Assembly (NCBI GenBank): GCA_014529385.2
Contig: CM043966.1
Location: forward strand, 41,541,537 to 41,605,536
DNA: 64,000 bases
Direction: 5' to 3'
DNA from: Adiantum capillus-veneris
Lineage: Eukaryota > Streptophyta > Polypodiopsida > Polypodiales > Pteridaceae
Shown here piece by piece: positions 21,301-32,752 of the stretch. The notes under the pieces were generated by a model, which saw only the letters and a program-made list of their open reading frames with translations, was not told where the DNA came from and made no database searches. Position 1 is the stretch's first letter; each line of letters starts with the position of its first letter. A program made the position numbers and the translations under genes.

Positions 21301-24300
21301 CTATCCAATGCCCAATAACTCACGACAATGCACAAAGCCCTCTCCTGGAAGTCCTTTTGTGAGTAGATCAGCAGGATTGTCCTTGGTGTGGATCTTCAGC
21401 AGTTGTATCTGCTTGTCTTCAAGTACTTCCCTAATGAAGTGATCTTTCACATCAATATGCTTAGTCTTCTAATGGAACACTAGATTCTTTGCCAATTGTA
21501 TAGCACTTTGACTATCACAATATAACTTTGGCATATCTACTTTGATTCCCAAATCTGCTACCAATCTACCAATCCAAATAGCTTCTTTGCATGCCTCATT
21601 TGCTGCAACATACTCAGCTTCTGTAGTAGACTGCGTAACACAATCTTGTAATCGAGATCGCCATGATATGGCACCTCCAGCCAATGTAAAGACATAGCCT
21701 GATGTAGATCTCCTCTTATCCAAGTCTCCTGCATAATCTGAGTCAGTGTATCCTCTGACACTCAAATCCTGACTACCATAGCATATGCGCATACTCTTTG
21801 TATGTTTCAAGTATCTCATGATACCTTTCACTGCCTCCCAATGTTTCTTGCCGGGATTTGACATATATTTGCTAGCCACTCCCACTACAAATGCAATATC
21901 CGGACGTGTAGCAATCATTGCATACATCAAACTACCCACTGCAGACGCATATGTAATCTTATCCATTTCAGCCTTTTCTTCCTCAGACACAGGACAATCT
22001 TGTTTGCTAAGTTTCACATATGGTGGCAACGGAACACTCAATGCCTTTCCTTCTCCATATTGAAACGTTGCAAAACCTTGTCAGTATACTCTGTTTGAGA
22101 TAACCAAATCAGCTTCTTTGATCTCTCTCTCTCAATGCGCATACCAAGTATATGACTTGCCTCACTCATGTCTTTCATGTCAAATGATTTTTCCATCTTT
22201 GAATTCAAAGCTGAAATTTCTTCCAAGTGTTTTCCAACAATCAACATGTCATCCACATACAAAATAAGGATCATCCAACTGCCATCCTTAGCCTTCTTTG
22301 TATATAGACAGTGATCGTACTCACTACATTTGTAGCCTTGAGAAATCATAAACTGGTGGAACTTATGGTACCATGCCCTCGGTGATTGTTTTAAGCCATA
22401 AAGACTCTTTAACAACTGCCATACCAAATCTTCCTTGCCTTTCTCAACAAACCCTTCTGGCTACTACATGTAAATTTCCACATCTAAATCACCATGCAAG
22501 AACGTTGTCTTGACATCCATTTGGTGCAACACCAAATCCAATATGGCAACCAATGCAAGAAAGCATCTCATGTAGTCATCTTGACCACTGGAGAGAAGAC
22601 TTCATCAAAGTCAATGCCTTGTTCTTGCTTAAAGCCCTTGGCAACAAGCCTTGCTTTGTACTTTGGCTGACTATCATGAGCGATGATCTTATACCTGTAA
22701 ACCCATTTACAAGGTAGAGCCTTTTTGCCATGTGGTAATTTAAATAGCTTCCATGTCTGGTTTTTATGCAGAGCTGTCATCTCTGACTGCATGGCCAAAT
22801 GCCATTTTTTTGGGTCAACCACTTGTAATGCTTCCTTGTAACAAGATGGTTCTCCACAATCTGTGAGCATGACATAATTTAGAGATGGCACATAACGATC
22901 AGGTGGTTTGGAGACACGCTCAGAACGTCTCACCACAACCGATTCTGCCTCTCTAGCAACTATAGGCTGTTCTTGAGCCTGACCATGCTGTCTTGATGTG
23001 ATAACACTAGGTCCATCTTCCTTGAATACAACTCTTCTGATCTCCTCTATCTTCTCTGGATTAGCGTGAAACTTAGCCTCATTGAAATGCACATCATTGC
23101 TACGAATAATTTTTCTGGACTCAGGATCCCAAAGCCGGTAACCCATCTTGCCCAATTCTCCGTAGCTAAGAAATATACACTTCTTGCTCTTTGGTTCTAA
23201 CTTATTCCTGAACTCCTTAGGAATATGGCTATAAGCTTCACAACCAAAGACTCTGAGATGCTTATACAAAGGTGCCTTGCCTTTCCATAGCATCTCGGCC
23301 ACTGCACTCTTATCCAGAACCCTACTAGGAGACCTGTTAATCAAATGGACTACTGTAGCCACTGCTTCCGCCCAAAATCCATCAGGCAACTCAGCATGTG
23401 ACAACATGCTTTTGACCTTCTCTTGTATGGTCCTATTCATACATTTTGCAAATCCATTGTGTGAAGGATTGTATGGTGCAGTAAGTTCCCGCTTTATCCC
23501 TTTTGCTTCACAAAAGTCTTGAAAAGCTTTGGAAACGTACTCTCCACCATTGTCAGTTCTCAAGTACTTCAGCTTCTGACCACTCTGATTCTCTACAAGC
23601 TGCAAGAATGTCTTAAAGACCTTGAGCACCTCATCCTTGTGCTTCAAGAAGTAAACCCATACTTTGCGAGAATAGTCATCTATGAATGTACAAAAGTACG
23701 CTACTCCTCCTAGTGACAAACTAGGCATTGGTCCGCATAGATCACTGTGCACAAGAGCTAACCGTTCATCCCTACGATTCCTCTTTGATCTGTGTGGTTC
23801 CTGTGTTTGCTTACCATAAACAAAATGCTCACAAAACTCAAAATCTTGAAATGAAAAGCCAGGCAAATAACCATAATGAGAAAGTATTTCCATTCCTCTT
23901 TTTGACATATGTCCCAGCCTACGATGCCACAGTGACACACTTGGCTGCTCTATCACATTAATTACATGGTTTTTAACCTCTGAAACATGTAAAGTGTACA
24001 GAGTTCTTGACTTGATGCCATGTGCTACAGTCACCAAACCTTTGGAGATCTTGCAAGCGTTGTTCCCAAAGACTGTCACATAACCCCCATCATCCAACTT
24101 CCCTGTATTGATCAAGCTCTTTCGGATTGCTGGAACATGTCTGACATTCTTGAGCCATAAAAAAGATCCATTTTGAAACTTCAACTGCACATCTCCCACT
24201 CCAAGTATGTCATAAACCTTCTTATTGCCAAGTCTGACATAATCTTTAGTAGTCACATATGATGTAAACCACTCTTTGTGCGGAGAAACATGTAAAGATG

Positions 24301-24304
24301 CCCC
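21301..24304 (-). pseudogene. Copia-1 pol: integrase, reverse transcriptase, RNase H
   Basis: Continues the gag-protease frame. The GAG-pre-integrase zinc module (SLWHRRLGHMS, then FCEHFVYGKQ) lies near 23,900. In the integrase core the first two acidic positions are kept (VHSDLCGPM, RTDNGGEY) but the third is Lys (FAKCMNR, codon 23,445-23,447). RT has KARLVAKGFKQEQGIDF and the catalytic LYVDDML at 22,248-22,259. RNase H has YTDSDYAGD and YCDSQSAIQLAKN, ending at a TAG at 21,301. Defects: stops near 22,470 and 21,470, and a one-base loss at about 22,050, where copia-2 has CCC and this copy CC. It cannot be active. It is expected to be expressed as one polyprotein with gag. Confidence 0.9.
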
Positions 24305-25264
24305 TCAGTCGATAATCCAATCACTCATAGCATGTCCATCCTTTGCAGTCAAGAAAATAGAATCAAGATTGCTTGTGAGGAAGATGTCACCAGCTGCTAT
24401 ACCAGAATCACTGTCTGAACCAGATCCTATGACATTCACTTCTTCAATCTTCACTGAACTCTTCTTTTCATCTTGCTCAGAACTCTTTGTTTTGCCTTTT
24501 TCTTGTTTCCACTTTGTACAGTCTCTCTTCATGTAACCCTTCTTGCCACAATGGTAGCATTCTATGTCATCTTTTGACTTTGAGTCGCGAGACTTACTTC
24601 GGTTTTGTGCCTTCTTACCCTTCTTCTCTTTAGACTGTTGTCTCCCTCGAACGACCAAAGCACTATTTCCTTTGCCTTTGTCAATGTTCTTCCTGTTTAC
24701 TTCCTCTGTGATCAAGCTGCCTTCTACATTGGCACTTGTAAGACCTTCTGGCGCGACAAAATTACTTAACGCTGTACGAAAAGTATCCCAACTGTCTGGC
24801 AAAGTGATTAAGAGAAACATAGCCTTCACTGAATCTGGAAAGACTATCTCCTGTGCTGTTAACTGGCTAAAAATTGTGTGAAATTCATTGAGATGATTTG
24901 ACATGGTTGTCCCTTCCTTCATCTTCAAATCCACCAATTTCTTGAGCCAGTAAATCTGAGAAGCAGCACTTTGTTTCTCGTACATACCATATAGCTTTTG
25001 CCATACGCCATATGCTGTAGTCTCTTCTACTACATTGAAGTAAACATTTTCTGCCAGTGTCAGCATGATTGTGGAACAAGCTAATTTGTCAAGCTCTTCC
25101 CACTCATCTTCAGCCATACCTTCTGGTCTCTCCCATTTGAGCTTCAGTGGCTTCACTTGTTTTTTCTGCACCAAAACCTGCCAAATCTGCTTCTTCTAGA
25201 ATGGAAAGTTTGTGCCATCCAGCTTCTTTATGTTGTAAAGAGTCTCACTCTGAGAAGATGCCAT
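24305..25264 (-). pseudogene. Copia-1 gag and protease N-terminus
   Basis: The start ATG at 25,262-25,264 gives MASSQSETLYNIKKLDGTNF. A TAG at 25,196-25,198 replaces the Trp expected after FPF. Gag continues through LKKLVDLKMKEGTTMSNHL to a basic region and a zinc knuckle CYHCGKKGYMKRDC in which the usual His is Tyr. The protease begins at SDWIID; its DSGA box is broken by a TGA at 24,305-24,307, directly after the Asp codon. Length and order fit a Ty1/copia Gag of about 290-320 residues. Confidence 0.85.
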
Positions 25265-26288
25265 ATCTGCCAAACTGTTTACTTCTGGAAAAAATCCGGT
25301 AGAGTTTCCCCTGTAAACTGGCCTCTGTACACAATAAACAAGCTGTAAACAACAAGCTGAACACCTTTTCTCAGGAACTGTTAGTATTTTGGAAAAATTT
25401 TGACAAAGTCTCCCCTGTAAACTGAGCTTTGAGAACCAAAAGATAGCTCAAAAACAATCATAAATAGCTGACCAGGGACAAATATGAAAATCTCTGTAAT
25501 ATGTTGTCCTGTAAGCATACACTGTCTCCTGTTTGGGCGATCACAGAACCTGTATCTGTCTCAAGGCTGAACCCTGAACAATGCCTCAACAGCGTGACGC
25601 ATAAGATTCAATCCAGTGTCTACACAAAGTCATACATCCTATGGGATAAAAGCCGCCGAAGAGGATGCGTGTAGAGGGGAACTCCAGCAACCTAATCCAC
25701 CTCACATAGGGTAACCCAGCCCCCAGTGCTCGGCTTGAAAAAACCTCACACACGACCCTCACAGATGGCTCAGCAAACTGTCAAGAACTAGCATACATCC
25801 TACAATAGACCAATCACTGTCCTATGACCGCTGCGGCGGTCTGTCTGCTAGCGTGACTCACAACTAGTAGACCCACAATCACAATACATCAATCTGCAAT
25901 ACATGCGAGTGGTGTCAATCCGTTGTATGGCCACACCTCCCCTGGAACATGGCAAGCACAAGAAGTAGCAATGCAGACTGCAATATATATATCTGATGAT
26001 ATATATGTGTACCTCGTCTATAGATGATGCTTTGAAGACGAATGAGTGATGTATGTCGATGCCGACCACCTCTTGCTTGCCAATCTACACAAGACGGATT
26101 TCTTTGCGGTTGAAATCTATCTTCTACTGTAGTGCTTAGAACGAAATTCTGAGGGCATAAACAGTAGGTCACCTAGGTCACCTGATGGAAACGCTCCCGG
26201 AACGTCGAGTGTGAATTTTCCAGCTCCGGATCCAGAATCTGCCTGAAAAGTGTGCGCGCACGCGATTACGCAAATACTCACTGAAGTT
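25265..26288 (-). promoter_or_regulatory. Copia-1 untranslated leader
   Basis: About 1 kb between the primer site and the gag start. No palindrome array or conserved ORF was seen; short frames at 25,848-26,302 lack recognisable motifs. The length is long for a copia leader but otherwise unremarkable. Confidence 0.5.
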
Positions 26289-26301
26289 GCCTCTGATACC
26301 A
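26289..26301 (-). other. Copia-1 primer binding site (tRNA-iMet)
   Basis: The minus strand reads TGGTATCAGAGGC two bases after the 5' LTR end. This matches the standard primer site complementary to the 3' end of plant initiator methionine tRNA. Confidence 0.9.
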
Positions 26302-26303
26302 AT

Positions 26304-26522
26304 TGAAGTCGCGGAACGGAGCGTGGATCGACTTACACACACACATCGAGATACACAGAGAGCTTACACAGTATGCAGAGAATTCTGTTTGAAGGGTTAT
26401 CTCCCAAAACCTTATTATCCACAAAAGTATAAGTGAGTATATACAAAGAGTTAGTGATAAGTGAGTTAGGCGGGCGGCTGTCCATATCCGTCTAAGAGGC
26501 CACTTGGGCTTTAGTCACAATA
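26304..26522 (-). repeat. Copia-1 5' LTR
   Basis: 219 bp, begins TGAAGTCGCGGAACGG and ends GTCACAATA, aligned end to end with the 3' LTR at 20,998-21,216. About a dozen base differences are seen by eye, clustered in the last 60 bp. The target duplication GTTAG follows at 26,523-26,527. Confidence 0.85.
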
Positions 26523-26630
26523 GTTAGATCCTCTAACCGCTCTAATCTATCCTTTGTGTGTTTTAACTCCTCGAATAGAGCCGTTTGCTCTCGTTCTCTC
26601 CTGGCTTTCATACACACCTTTCTAGCTTGG
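26523..26630 (-). pseudogene. Element A gag remnant between copia-1 and E
   Basis: 108 bp beginning with the GTTAG duplication and continuing ATCCTCTAACCGCTCT, matching B at about 41,453-41,560 in the Glu/Arg-rich region upstream of the protease. It stops at CTAGCTT, where B continues differently, and the truncated LTR of element E begins. This is one edge of a deletion. Confidence 0.7.
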
Positions 26631-27529
26631 GCTACATTTTCTCTTTTGACCACCGCTCCAAATTCGGAGTGGAGATGGATATTAAAAATCCCACCAAAAG
26701 ACCTGTTTTTTCTTCACAAAAAGTCTTCAGTGGCCCCCTCCTTTGTTGAATTTGTACAATGCATCCAAGAGTGAGCCCCTCCTTTGTCATATCATAATAC
26801 AAAGCATCCAAGTTGCCCTTGACACATGCATGGAGGAGGATTATTGGTGAATAAAGAAATATATACATGGTGGGACTAGTGTATGGACTATTCATGGACT
26901 TTAGCTTAATGAGCACATGGTGTTAGAATAATGAGTAAAAATAATAATAAAAATATGGAGGAGTTATGGATATGGAAAGATATTGGAATCATATGATATG
27001 GTCCCTCTTTGAATTATTTTGGGTGAAAGAGGAAAAGGTATGCAAGTAAATAATATAATAAACGTGACCAATGAGTAGAAATCAATTTTTTGTTTTCACG
27101 AGGGTGAGGGTGAAAATGTGGGAGTGATTTGTATAAAGGAAAAATATAAGGTTAGAGTATGTACATATTGGCAAAAAATATACTTATGATGTAAGAGGAT
27201 GAAAGAAGGCATACACAGGTTTAATAAAACACACACCTAAGTATAAATATTTAAATAAAATACCAGAATAATTATAAAAATCTCTATATTTAGTCCATAT
27301 ATATAATGCAATATTTACACACAAATGGACCATAATATTTTTTATTTTTTTGACTCAACTAGCCCAGTGACTAGCTAGCTGAGGATTTTAAGAAGATATG
27401 GGAAAAGCCCCCTAACTCACACACGCCTATTTACAGTGAAATGGTAGGGATAGCCATAGTGTTTGGGTGAATTTGGTAGGCTGAGGTAGCTTACTATGGC
27501 AATTATGGAAAGCCGAAAAACGGCTATCA
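26631..27529 (-). repeat. Element E 3' LTR, truncated (899 bp)
   Basis: Matches 31,854-32,752 base for base over 899 bp except two substitutions near the left edge (GACCACC/GAACACC and TTCGGAG/TTCGAAG). The first ~1.8 kb of the LTR is absent, replaced by gypsy A gag sequence. It ends GGCTATCA. Confidence 0.9.
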
Positions 27530-27545
27530 TTAGCCCCCCCTTTAG
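27530..27545 (-). other. Element E polypurine tract
   Basis: The minus strand reads CTAAAGGGGGGGCTAA directly before the LTR start TGATAGCC. It marks the 3' LTR side and fixes E's orientation. Confidence 0.8.
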
Positions 27546-27646
27546 ATAATGTACATTCATGTACCATTTATCCGATCATACAACATGTAGATTGTGTAAC
27601 GTCTGTCTTTGTCTGCTCTCATCTTTGAAGAACCTTTGTTGTATGA

Positions 27647-29764
27647 TTAAAAAACCTTGTGTGATATGAAAGGTTCTCGAGCCAATAGCATGATGAAATG
27701 AAGTGACTGAGTAAACCTCCTCCATCGAGAAAGTTTCCATAAGCACCCCCCAGGATCAAAGATCTTGAAATATCTTTCCCAAAGCAAGATGTATGGTATG
27801 GAATCACTTACTGATTTTGATTGAAGAAACTTGTAGATTTTACTGTTGTCCATCATTGCATCTATCACTATGAATGTGATATAAAAGATTGGTTGCTCTT
27901 CCTCCTGTAAAAAGTTGATGTATCTGCTACGATCTTCAAGAGCTTGTATGAGAAAATTCCTGAACTGTAGCTCACAAATTTCATTCAACCTAGGTAGGCT
28001 CATCAAGTAAAAAATTCTATGACCTTTATGATTTAGGAAAGCTTGATCCATGCTTCCAGCTGCTATTGGAAGATATTGCAGATAGTTTGCCACATAAGTA
28101 GATAATAGATGAAGGTTTCTATTGCGTCCAACACATTGGAAGAGAATAGATTTTGGTACTGATTGATGAAATATCCACATGTAGCAATCAACAAGTCTTT
28201 CATCTATGATGAAGACCAGAAGCATCACAATGTGCGACCTCCATACAACAAAGAACCAAGTGAAGAAGATTTGGAAACATCCGTTTATCACCAAGTATTC
28301 ATGTCCTCTTCCACTTAAGAAGGTATGGTGTCCCCGATGAAAGGTATATGTGAAGAGAGGAGAAGTTGACCTTGAAGAGGTGAAACCCAATGTGAAGATG
28401 ATTGGGGCTTCAAAAGCTTGGATTTTCTTGCTAAGAGATTGTCCCATGAATGAAGACCCACCCACTAAAACACCATTGGAGAGAATGATACCCTTCTGAT
28501 AGTTTCCTTTTATGATTTTATTTTTTACTACTCTCCCATGTTCTTCATCCCCTTCTAAGCCCCCCCTTTGGCAAGGTTGTAACTCCTCACATTGTACCAC
28601 CTCAAAGGTTGACGGAATACTGTTTGATTTTGTGAAACATTTGGCTTCTTGCATGATAGGTTTCTCTATGCTTAACATACATGGGTCATACCAATGCTTT
28701 TCAACATCCTCAAACACTTCTTCAAGATTATCCTCACCTGGATTCAACTCACACTCTTCTACTTTGTTTTGGAGTTGGCATTCCATGTACACAATCATCT
28801 CTTTATGATCAATGTGGTCTATGATCTCTCCACCTATGATTTCATCTTCTTCTTCACTCTCTTCTTTTAGACAAGATACACTCTTAGAACATTCCATAAG
28901 ATCAAGGTTACCTTCAAGTTCTTCATTCTCCATAGAGTCATGTTGCACAAAAGCTTCGTCTGCTCGGACTAGAAATTGATCCTCCGCCAAAAGGTTGGAT
29001 GTATCCATTATTGAATCATCAATGCCATTTGAGATATCTTGTGTCAATTTTTGCATTCTTGTGATAAAGGTAGAAGAAAGAGATTCCACATTTGAATCTT
29101 GGCCACACACTTTAGCACTTGAATAATCAGTTGGCATGTAAGTAACTTCTTCAACATTTGTCGGAGTAGAAGGAGACAAGTATGGCAAAGGAGATGACTC
29201 CTTGATAGAAACACTTTCATGATGGTTAGTTCTTCCAGCATGATGGAAACCATTTTTGATGTAGAAGTACTTGTGAAACTTCCTTCGGGCAATAGTGACC
29301 GCTTTTTCAAAGGTAGAGGGTCCACTACAAGTAACCTTAGTCTTTAGGAAAGGAGACAAACCCGAAATAAATTGATCCATTTTTACATAATCTGAAAATG
29401 TAGAACTAAATCCACATCCTTCCCATTGACGAGAAAAAATATCCTCATAAGCATAGTAGTCTTCACCATGTTGTTGAAGTCTCCGTAGTGAAGCCCATGC
29501 TTTCTCCGTTGTTGGAACTTTAGAGAATCTAGCCTTCAAAGCTTTGGAAATTTGGGTATATCCATCTTCAATCTGAGAAGACATACTTCAAAACCATTGC
29601 TCAGCGTTGCCTCTAAGGCATAGCAATAGAAAATCTCCTTTTTCAATGTCATCCCTTTTACCAAGGATATGACAAACCATTCTAAAATCAGTAAGAAAAT
29701 CATCAACATCTTCTTCTAGATTTCCGAAGAAGATTAGGATATCATCAAAGGTATAGCGTGTCAT
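27647..29764 (-). pseudogene. Element E Gag-fusion protein, one stop codon
   Basis: 706 codons from ATG at 29,762-29,764, with a single in-frame TGA at 29,588-29,590 after NAEQWF. Residues 1-190 have the Ty3/gypsy capsid pattern: DDFLTDFRMVCHILG, LLLCLRGNAEQWF, ISKALKARF, RLQQHGEDYYAY and FISGLSPFLKTKV. No zinc knuckle is present. Residues ~230-370 are strongly acidic. The last third (about 480-515) has hydrophobic runs (IFFTWFFVVW, MLLVFII) that could be membrane-associated, then a domain I do not recognise. Apart from one stop the frame is open, consistent with a young insertion. It could act as a Gag partner for autonomous elements; the C-terminal function is unknown. Confidence 0.75.
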
Positions 29765-30059
29765 AGTCTCTCAATGCTAGAACCACACAAAGATTAGTTC
29801 CAAACAATCATCAACTAACTACACAAAGTTTTGAAAGGTCTTTCAACATGAATTCTAGACTTTTATGTGAAATTATTTTTTTCCTTTCTTATGTTATGCA
29901 TAATCCGAACCATATTCTAGATCAATTTTTGTTTCCTTGAAATTAAACTCGGTCTATTTTCATGATTCACAAAATCTACTTGATTATGCTGAAATTCAAG
30001 CATTCATGCAATACAACAACACTAAGCACACAATCGCTCCTCAGTGGGGGCACCAAAAT
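29765..30059 (-). promoter_or_regulatory. Element E leader and primer binding site
   Basis: The ~295-bp leader contains no palindrome array. The minus strand at 30,039-30,055 reads TGGTGCCCCCACTGAGG, four bases after the LTR end (CCGCCTCA). The position and TGG start fit a tRNA primer site; which tRNA it matches is not certain. Confidence 0.6.
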
Positions 30060-31077
30060 TGAGGCGGTCCGGGGCGGGCAACAAAAGAGGCGACCTCTAA
30101 ACACCCCTCAAGGCTCCCGTGCTGCTCAATTGGGGCTGGGGCAACCACAAGCAGAACACAACAACAAACCCACAGCCAAACCCAAAGAAGATAGGGGCAC
30201 CACCTAGTTATGGTATGCGAACTGGGACGCAAGAGAGATTTTGGCACAACCAAGAAGATGCACCACACAACACACACAAGCAACCTCACACCAAGACACA
30301 CATGAAATGGACCAGAGAGAGCTAGAGCAAAGGGAAGAGAGAGAGGAAAGGATCTTGCGTAATACCTTATTTGTGACTTGCAAATGGAGATGGTTTGTTA
30401 TGATGCTATCGTAGAACTTGTACAAAACTCACTCAATGCTTAGTGATTGCTAATCATTGCCAAAACACACACACACTGTCTTAGGGTGTGGGAGACCTCT
30501 CACCACAATACCCTCTTACAATGGACACACAACTGGCAATGAAAAACACACTAAAACACTTTCTAAAATCAAGATCAACCGATAAAAACTCAAAATACAC
30601 AAGTCGCCTTGAATTCACCAAACCGTATTGCACAAATGGAAGGACGAAGATTTGAACGTCGAATCACGTCTTTGATGCACCAAACCTCAATTTATTGATG
30701 ATGAAGGAGCATGTACAATAGTGGTTTTGAGATTTGTGGAACCCACGCTCTCTCACTTGCAATGTGTAGCTTGAAGTCTTCTCTCACACCAAGAGTGAAG
30801 CTCACAAGTGGTTTGCTACACCTAAGTCTCTCCTCACGCATAGAGTGTTGGGGTGCTATGTGAGATGTTGGAGGTTGTTTTACAAGAAGGAGAGGGGCCT
30901 ATTTATAGGTTGGAGACCCCTCATTAAGATTATTGGAAATCCTAATTTACAAGATAACAAATCAGGATTATGATTTTTTTGAATATCAAAACATTGTGGG
31001 CCTTCTTTGTCTGCTTGAGTCATGGGTGTGGGCTCAAAAGAGAGCATTATTGATGGTAGATAAGGTGAAAGTAAGTA

Positions 31078-31080
<3 letters not shown>

Positions 31081-31120
<40 letters not shown>
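31081..31120. repeat. (AG)n microsatellite
   Basis: About 20 uninterrupted AG units inside the E 5' LTR. The equivalent region of LTR F has a shorter AG run near 62,692-62,708. Confidence 0.95.
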
Positions 31121-31122
<2 letters not shown>

Positions 31123-31661
31123 ACTTTGTACATGTCTTGAGGTGAGGTGTCTTTTATGGTTAGGTCAATGCTATTTTGTGTTAGTATGTTAGTGGTTAAT
31201 GTTAGTAATCACTAAAAAGTTAATGATATATTTACAATGGGTGGAATGGGGTGGATGGTTGAAGTAAGATGGTTGAATGAAGTGAGCAAATCCTTGTGAT
31301 GGTGAATCTTGAAGAAGTTTTGGACTTACTTGTGTAGGTTCTCAAAATGACTATCGATCTTCTTCTTCGTCTTCTCTTCTTTATGCCACCGCTGCCAAGG
31401 TTGATCATCGTGATGAAAATGGTAATTCCGTTGATGAGATCTTTTGATTTGCAGAGGTTAAACATGGTACACATGCTGAATTTATGTATATATATATGGA
31501 GTAAGATGGAATTGTACTTTGGAGATAATAGAGAGAGGCATAGAGATGGTGTATGTACATGGAGAGCTCATATGAGAGCTATGGGAGTAATGGGGAGGTT
31601 AATGGTGAAGAAGGTGAGATAAACCATTGAAGCTGCAGGTTTGAGTGAGGGATTGAGAGAA

Positions 31662-31663
<2 letters not shown>

Positions 31664-31711
<48 letters not shown>
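31664..31711. repeat. (TG)n microsatellite
   Basis: About 24 uninterrupted TG units inside the E 5' LTR. It lies outside the 899 bp also present in the left LTR, so the two LTRs cannot be compared here. Confidence 0.95.
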
Positions 31712-31714
<3 letters not shown>

Positions 31715-32752
31715 AGTGTGGAAAGAGGTGAGAGAAGACTATGGACTACTTGTGAGAAAAGTGGACAGACTGGGGTCCACTCAAAAAATCATATCTCACC
31801 GTTAGTAGCTCCAAAAATCATGAAAAAATTTGAGGTGATTATTCAAAGCGTGAGCTACATTTTCTCTTTTGAACACCGCTCCAAATTCGAAGTGGAGATG
31901 GATATTAAAAATCCCACCAAAAGACCTGTTTTTTCTTCACAAAAAGTCTTCAGTGGCCCCCTCCTTTGTTGAATTTGTACAATGCATCCAAGAGTGAGCC
32001 CCTCCTTTGTCATATCATAATACAAAGCATCCAAGTTGCCCTTGACACATGCATGGAGGAGGATTATTGGTGAATAAAGAAATATATACATGGTGGGACT
32101 AGTGTATGGACTATTCATGGACTTTAGCTTAATGAGCACATGGTGTTAGAATAATGAGTAAAAATAATAATAAAAATATGGAGGAGTTATGGATATGGAA
32201 AGATATTGGAATCATATGATATGGTCCCTCTTTGAATTATTTTGGGTGAAAGAGGAAAAGGTATGCAAGTAAATAATATAATAAACGTGACCAATGAGTA
32301 GAAATCAATTTTTTGTTTTCACGAGGGTGAGGGTGAAAATGTGGGAGTGATTTGTATAAAGGAAAAATATAAGGTTAGAGTATGTACATATTGGCAAAAA
32401 ATATACTTATGATGTAAGAGGATGAAAGAAGGCATACACAGGTTTAATAAAACACACACCTAAGTATAAATATTTAAATAAAATACCAGAATAATTATAA
32501 AAATCTCTATATTTAGTCCATATATATAATGCAATATTTACACACAAATGGACCATAATATTTTTTATTTTTTTGACTCAACTAGCCCAGTGACTAGCTA
32601 GCTGAGGATTTTAAGAAGATATGGGAAAAGCCCCCTAACTCACACACGCCTATTTACAGTGAAATGGTAGGGATAGCCATAGTGTTTGGGTGAATTTGGT
32701 AGGCTGAGGTAGCTTACTATGGCAATTATGGAAAGCCGAAAAACGGCTATCA

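Larger units (their letters stand above)
20998..26522 (-). mobile_element. Copia-1: Ty1/copia retrotransposon, complete but decayed (5,525 bp)
   Basis: A full-length copia element on the minus strand with two 219-bp LTRs, a tRNA-iMet primer site, a polypurine tract, one gag-pol frame and a perfect 5-bp target duplication. It is inserted in the gag region of gypsy element A. By-eye comparison of the two LTRs shows roughly a dozen substitutions, so it is much older than element E. The domain order (Gag, protease, integrase, RT, RNase H) and the string set suggest the Tork/Tnt1-like group; that lineage assignment is tentative. Confidence 0.9.
26631..32752 (-). mobile_element. Element E: non-autonomous gag-only LTR retrotransposon
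   Basis: Minus-strand element: truncated 3' LTR (26,631-27,529), polypurine tract, one Gag-containing ORF (27,647-29,764), short leader, primer site and a full 2.69-kb 5' LTR (30,060-32,752). It has no protease, RT or integrase, which fits the class described as terminal-repeat retrotransposons with a GAG domain (TR-GAG). The 899 bp shared by the two LTRs are nearly identical (two differences noticed), so the insertion is recent, yet its left LTR has already lost about 1.8 kb. Confidence 0.8.
30060..32752 (-). repeat. Element E 5' LTR (2,693 bp)
   Basis: Begins TGAGGCGGTCC next to the primer site and ends GGCTATCA, giving TGA...TCA termini. The minus strand carries a TATAAATAG box at 30,899-30,907 inside CCTATAAATAGGCCCC, a plausible promoter. 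It contains an (AG)n run at 31,081-31,120 and a (TG)n run at 31,664-31,711. The LTR at 62,477-64,000 has the same layout (shared GGGGCACCACCTAG block near the start, AG and TG runs, TATA box), so it belongs to a related family. Confidence 0.8.

Noticed and set aside
27647-28400. Envelope-like protein from the hydrophobic runs in E's ORF
   Set aside because: No signal peptide or clear transmembrane-plus-cleavage layout; the ORF starts with a capsid domain. Left as unknown C-terminal region.
30933-31145. Frame with a run of Glu/Arg
   Set aside because: It is the translation of the (AG)n microsatellite inside E's LTR.
31664-31972. Frame starting with a Cys/Val run
   Set aside because: It is the translation of the (TG)n microsatellite inside E's LTR.
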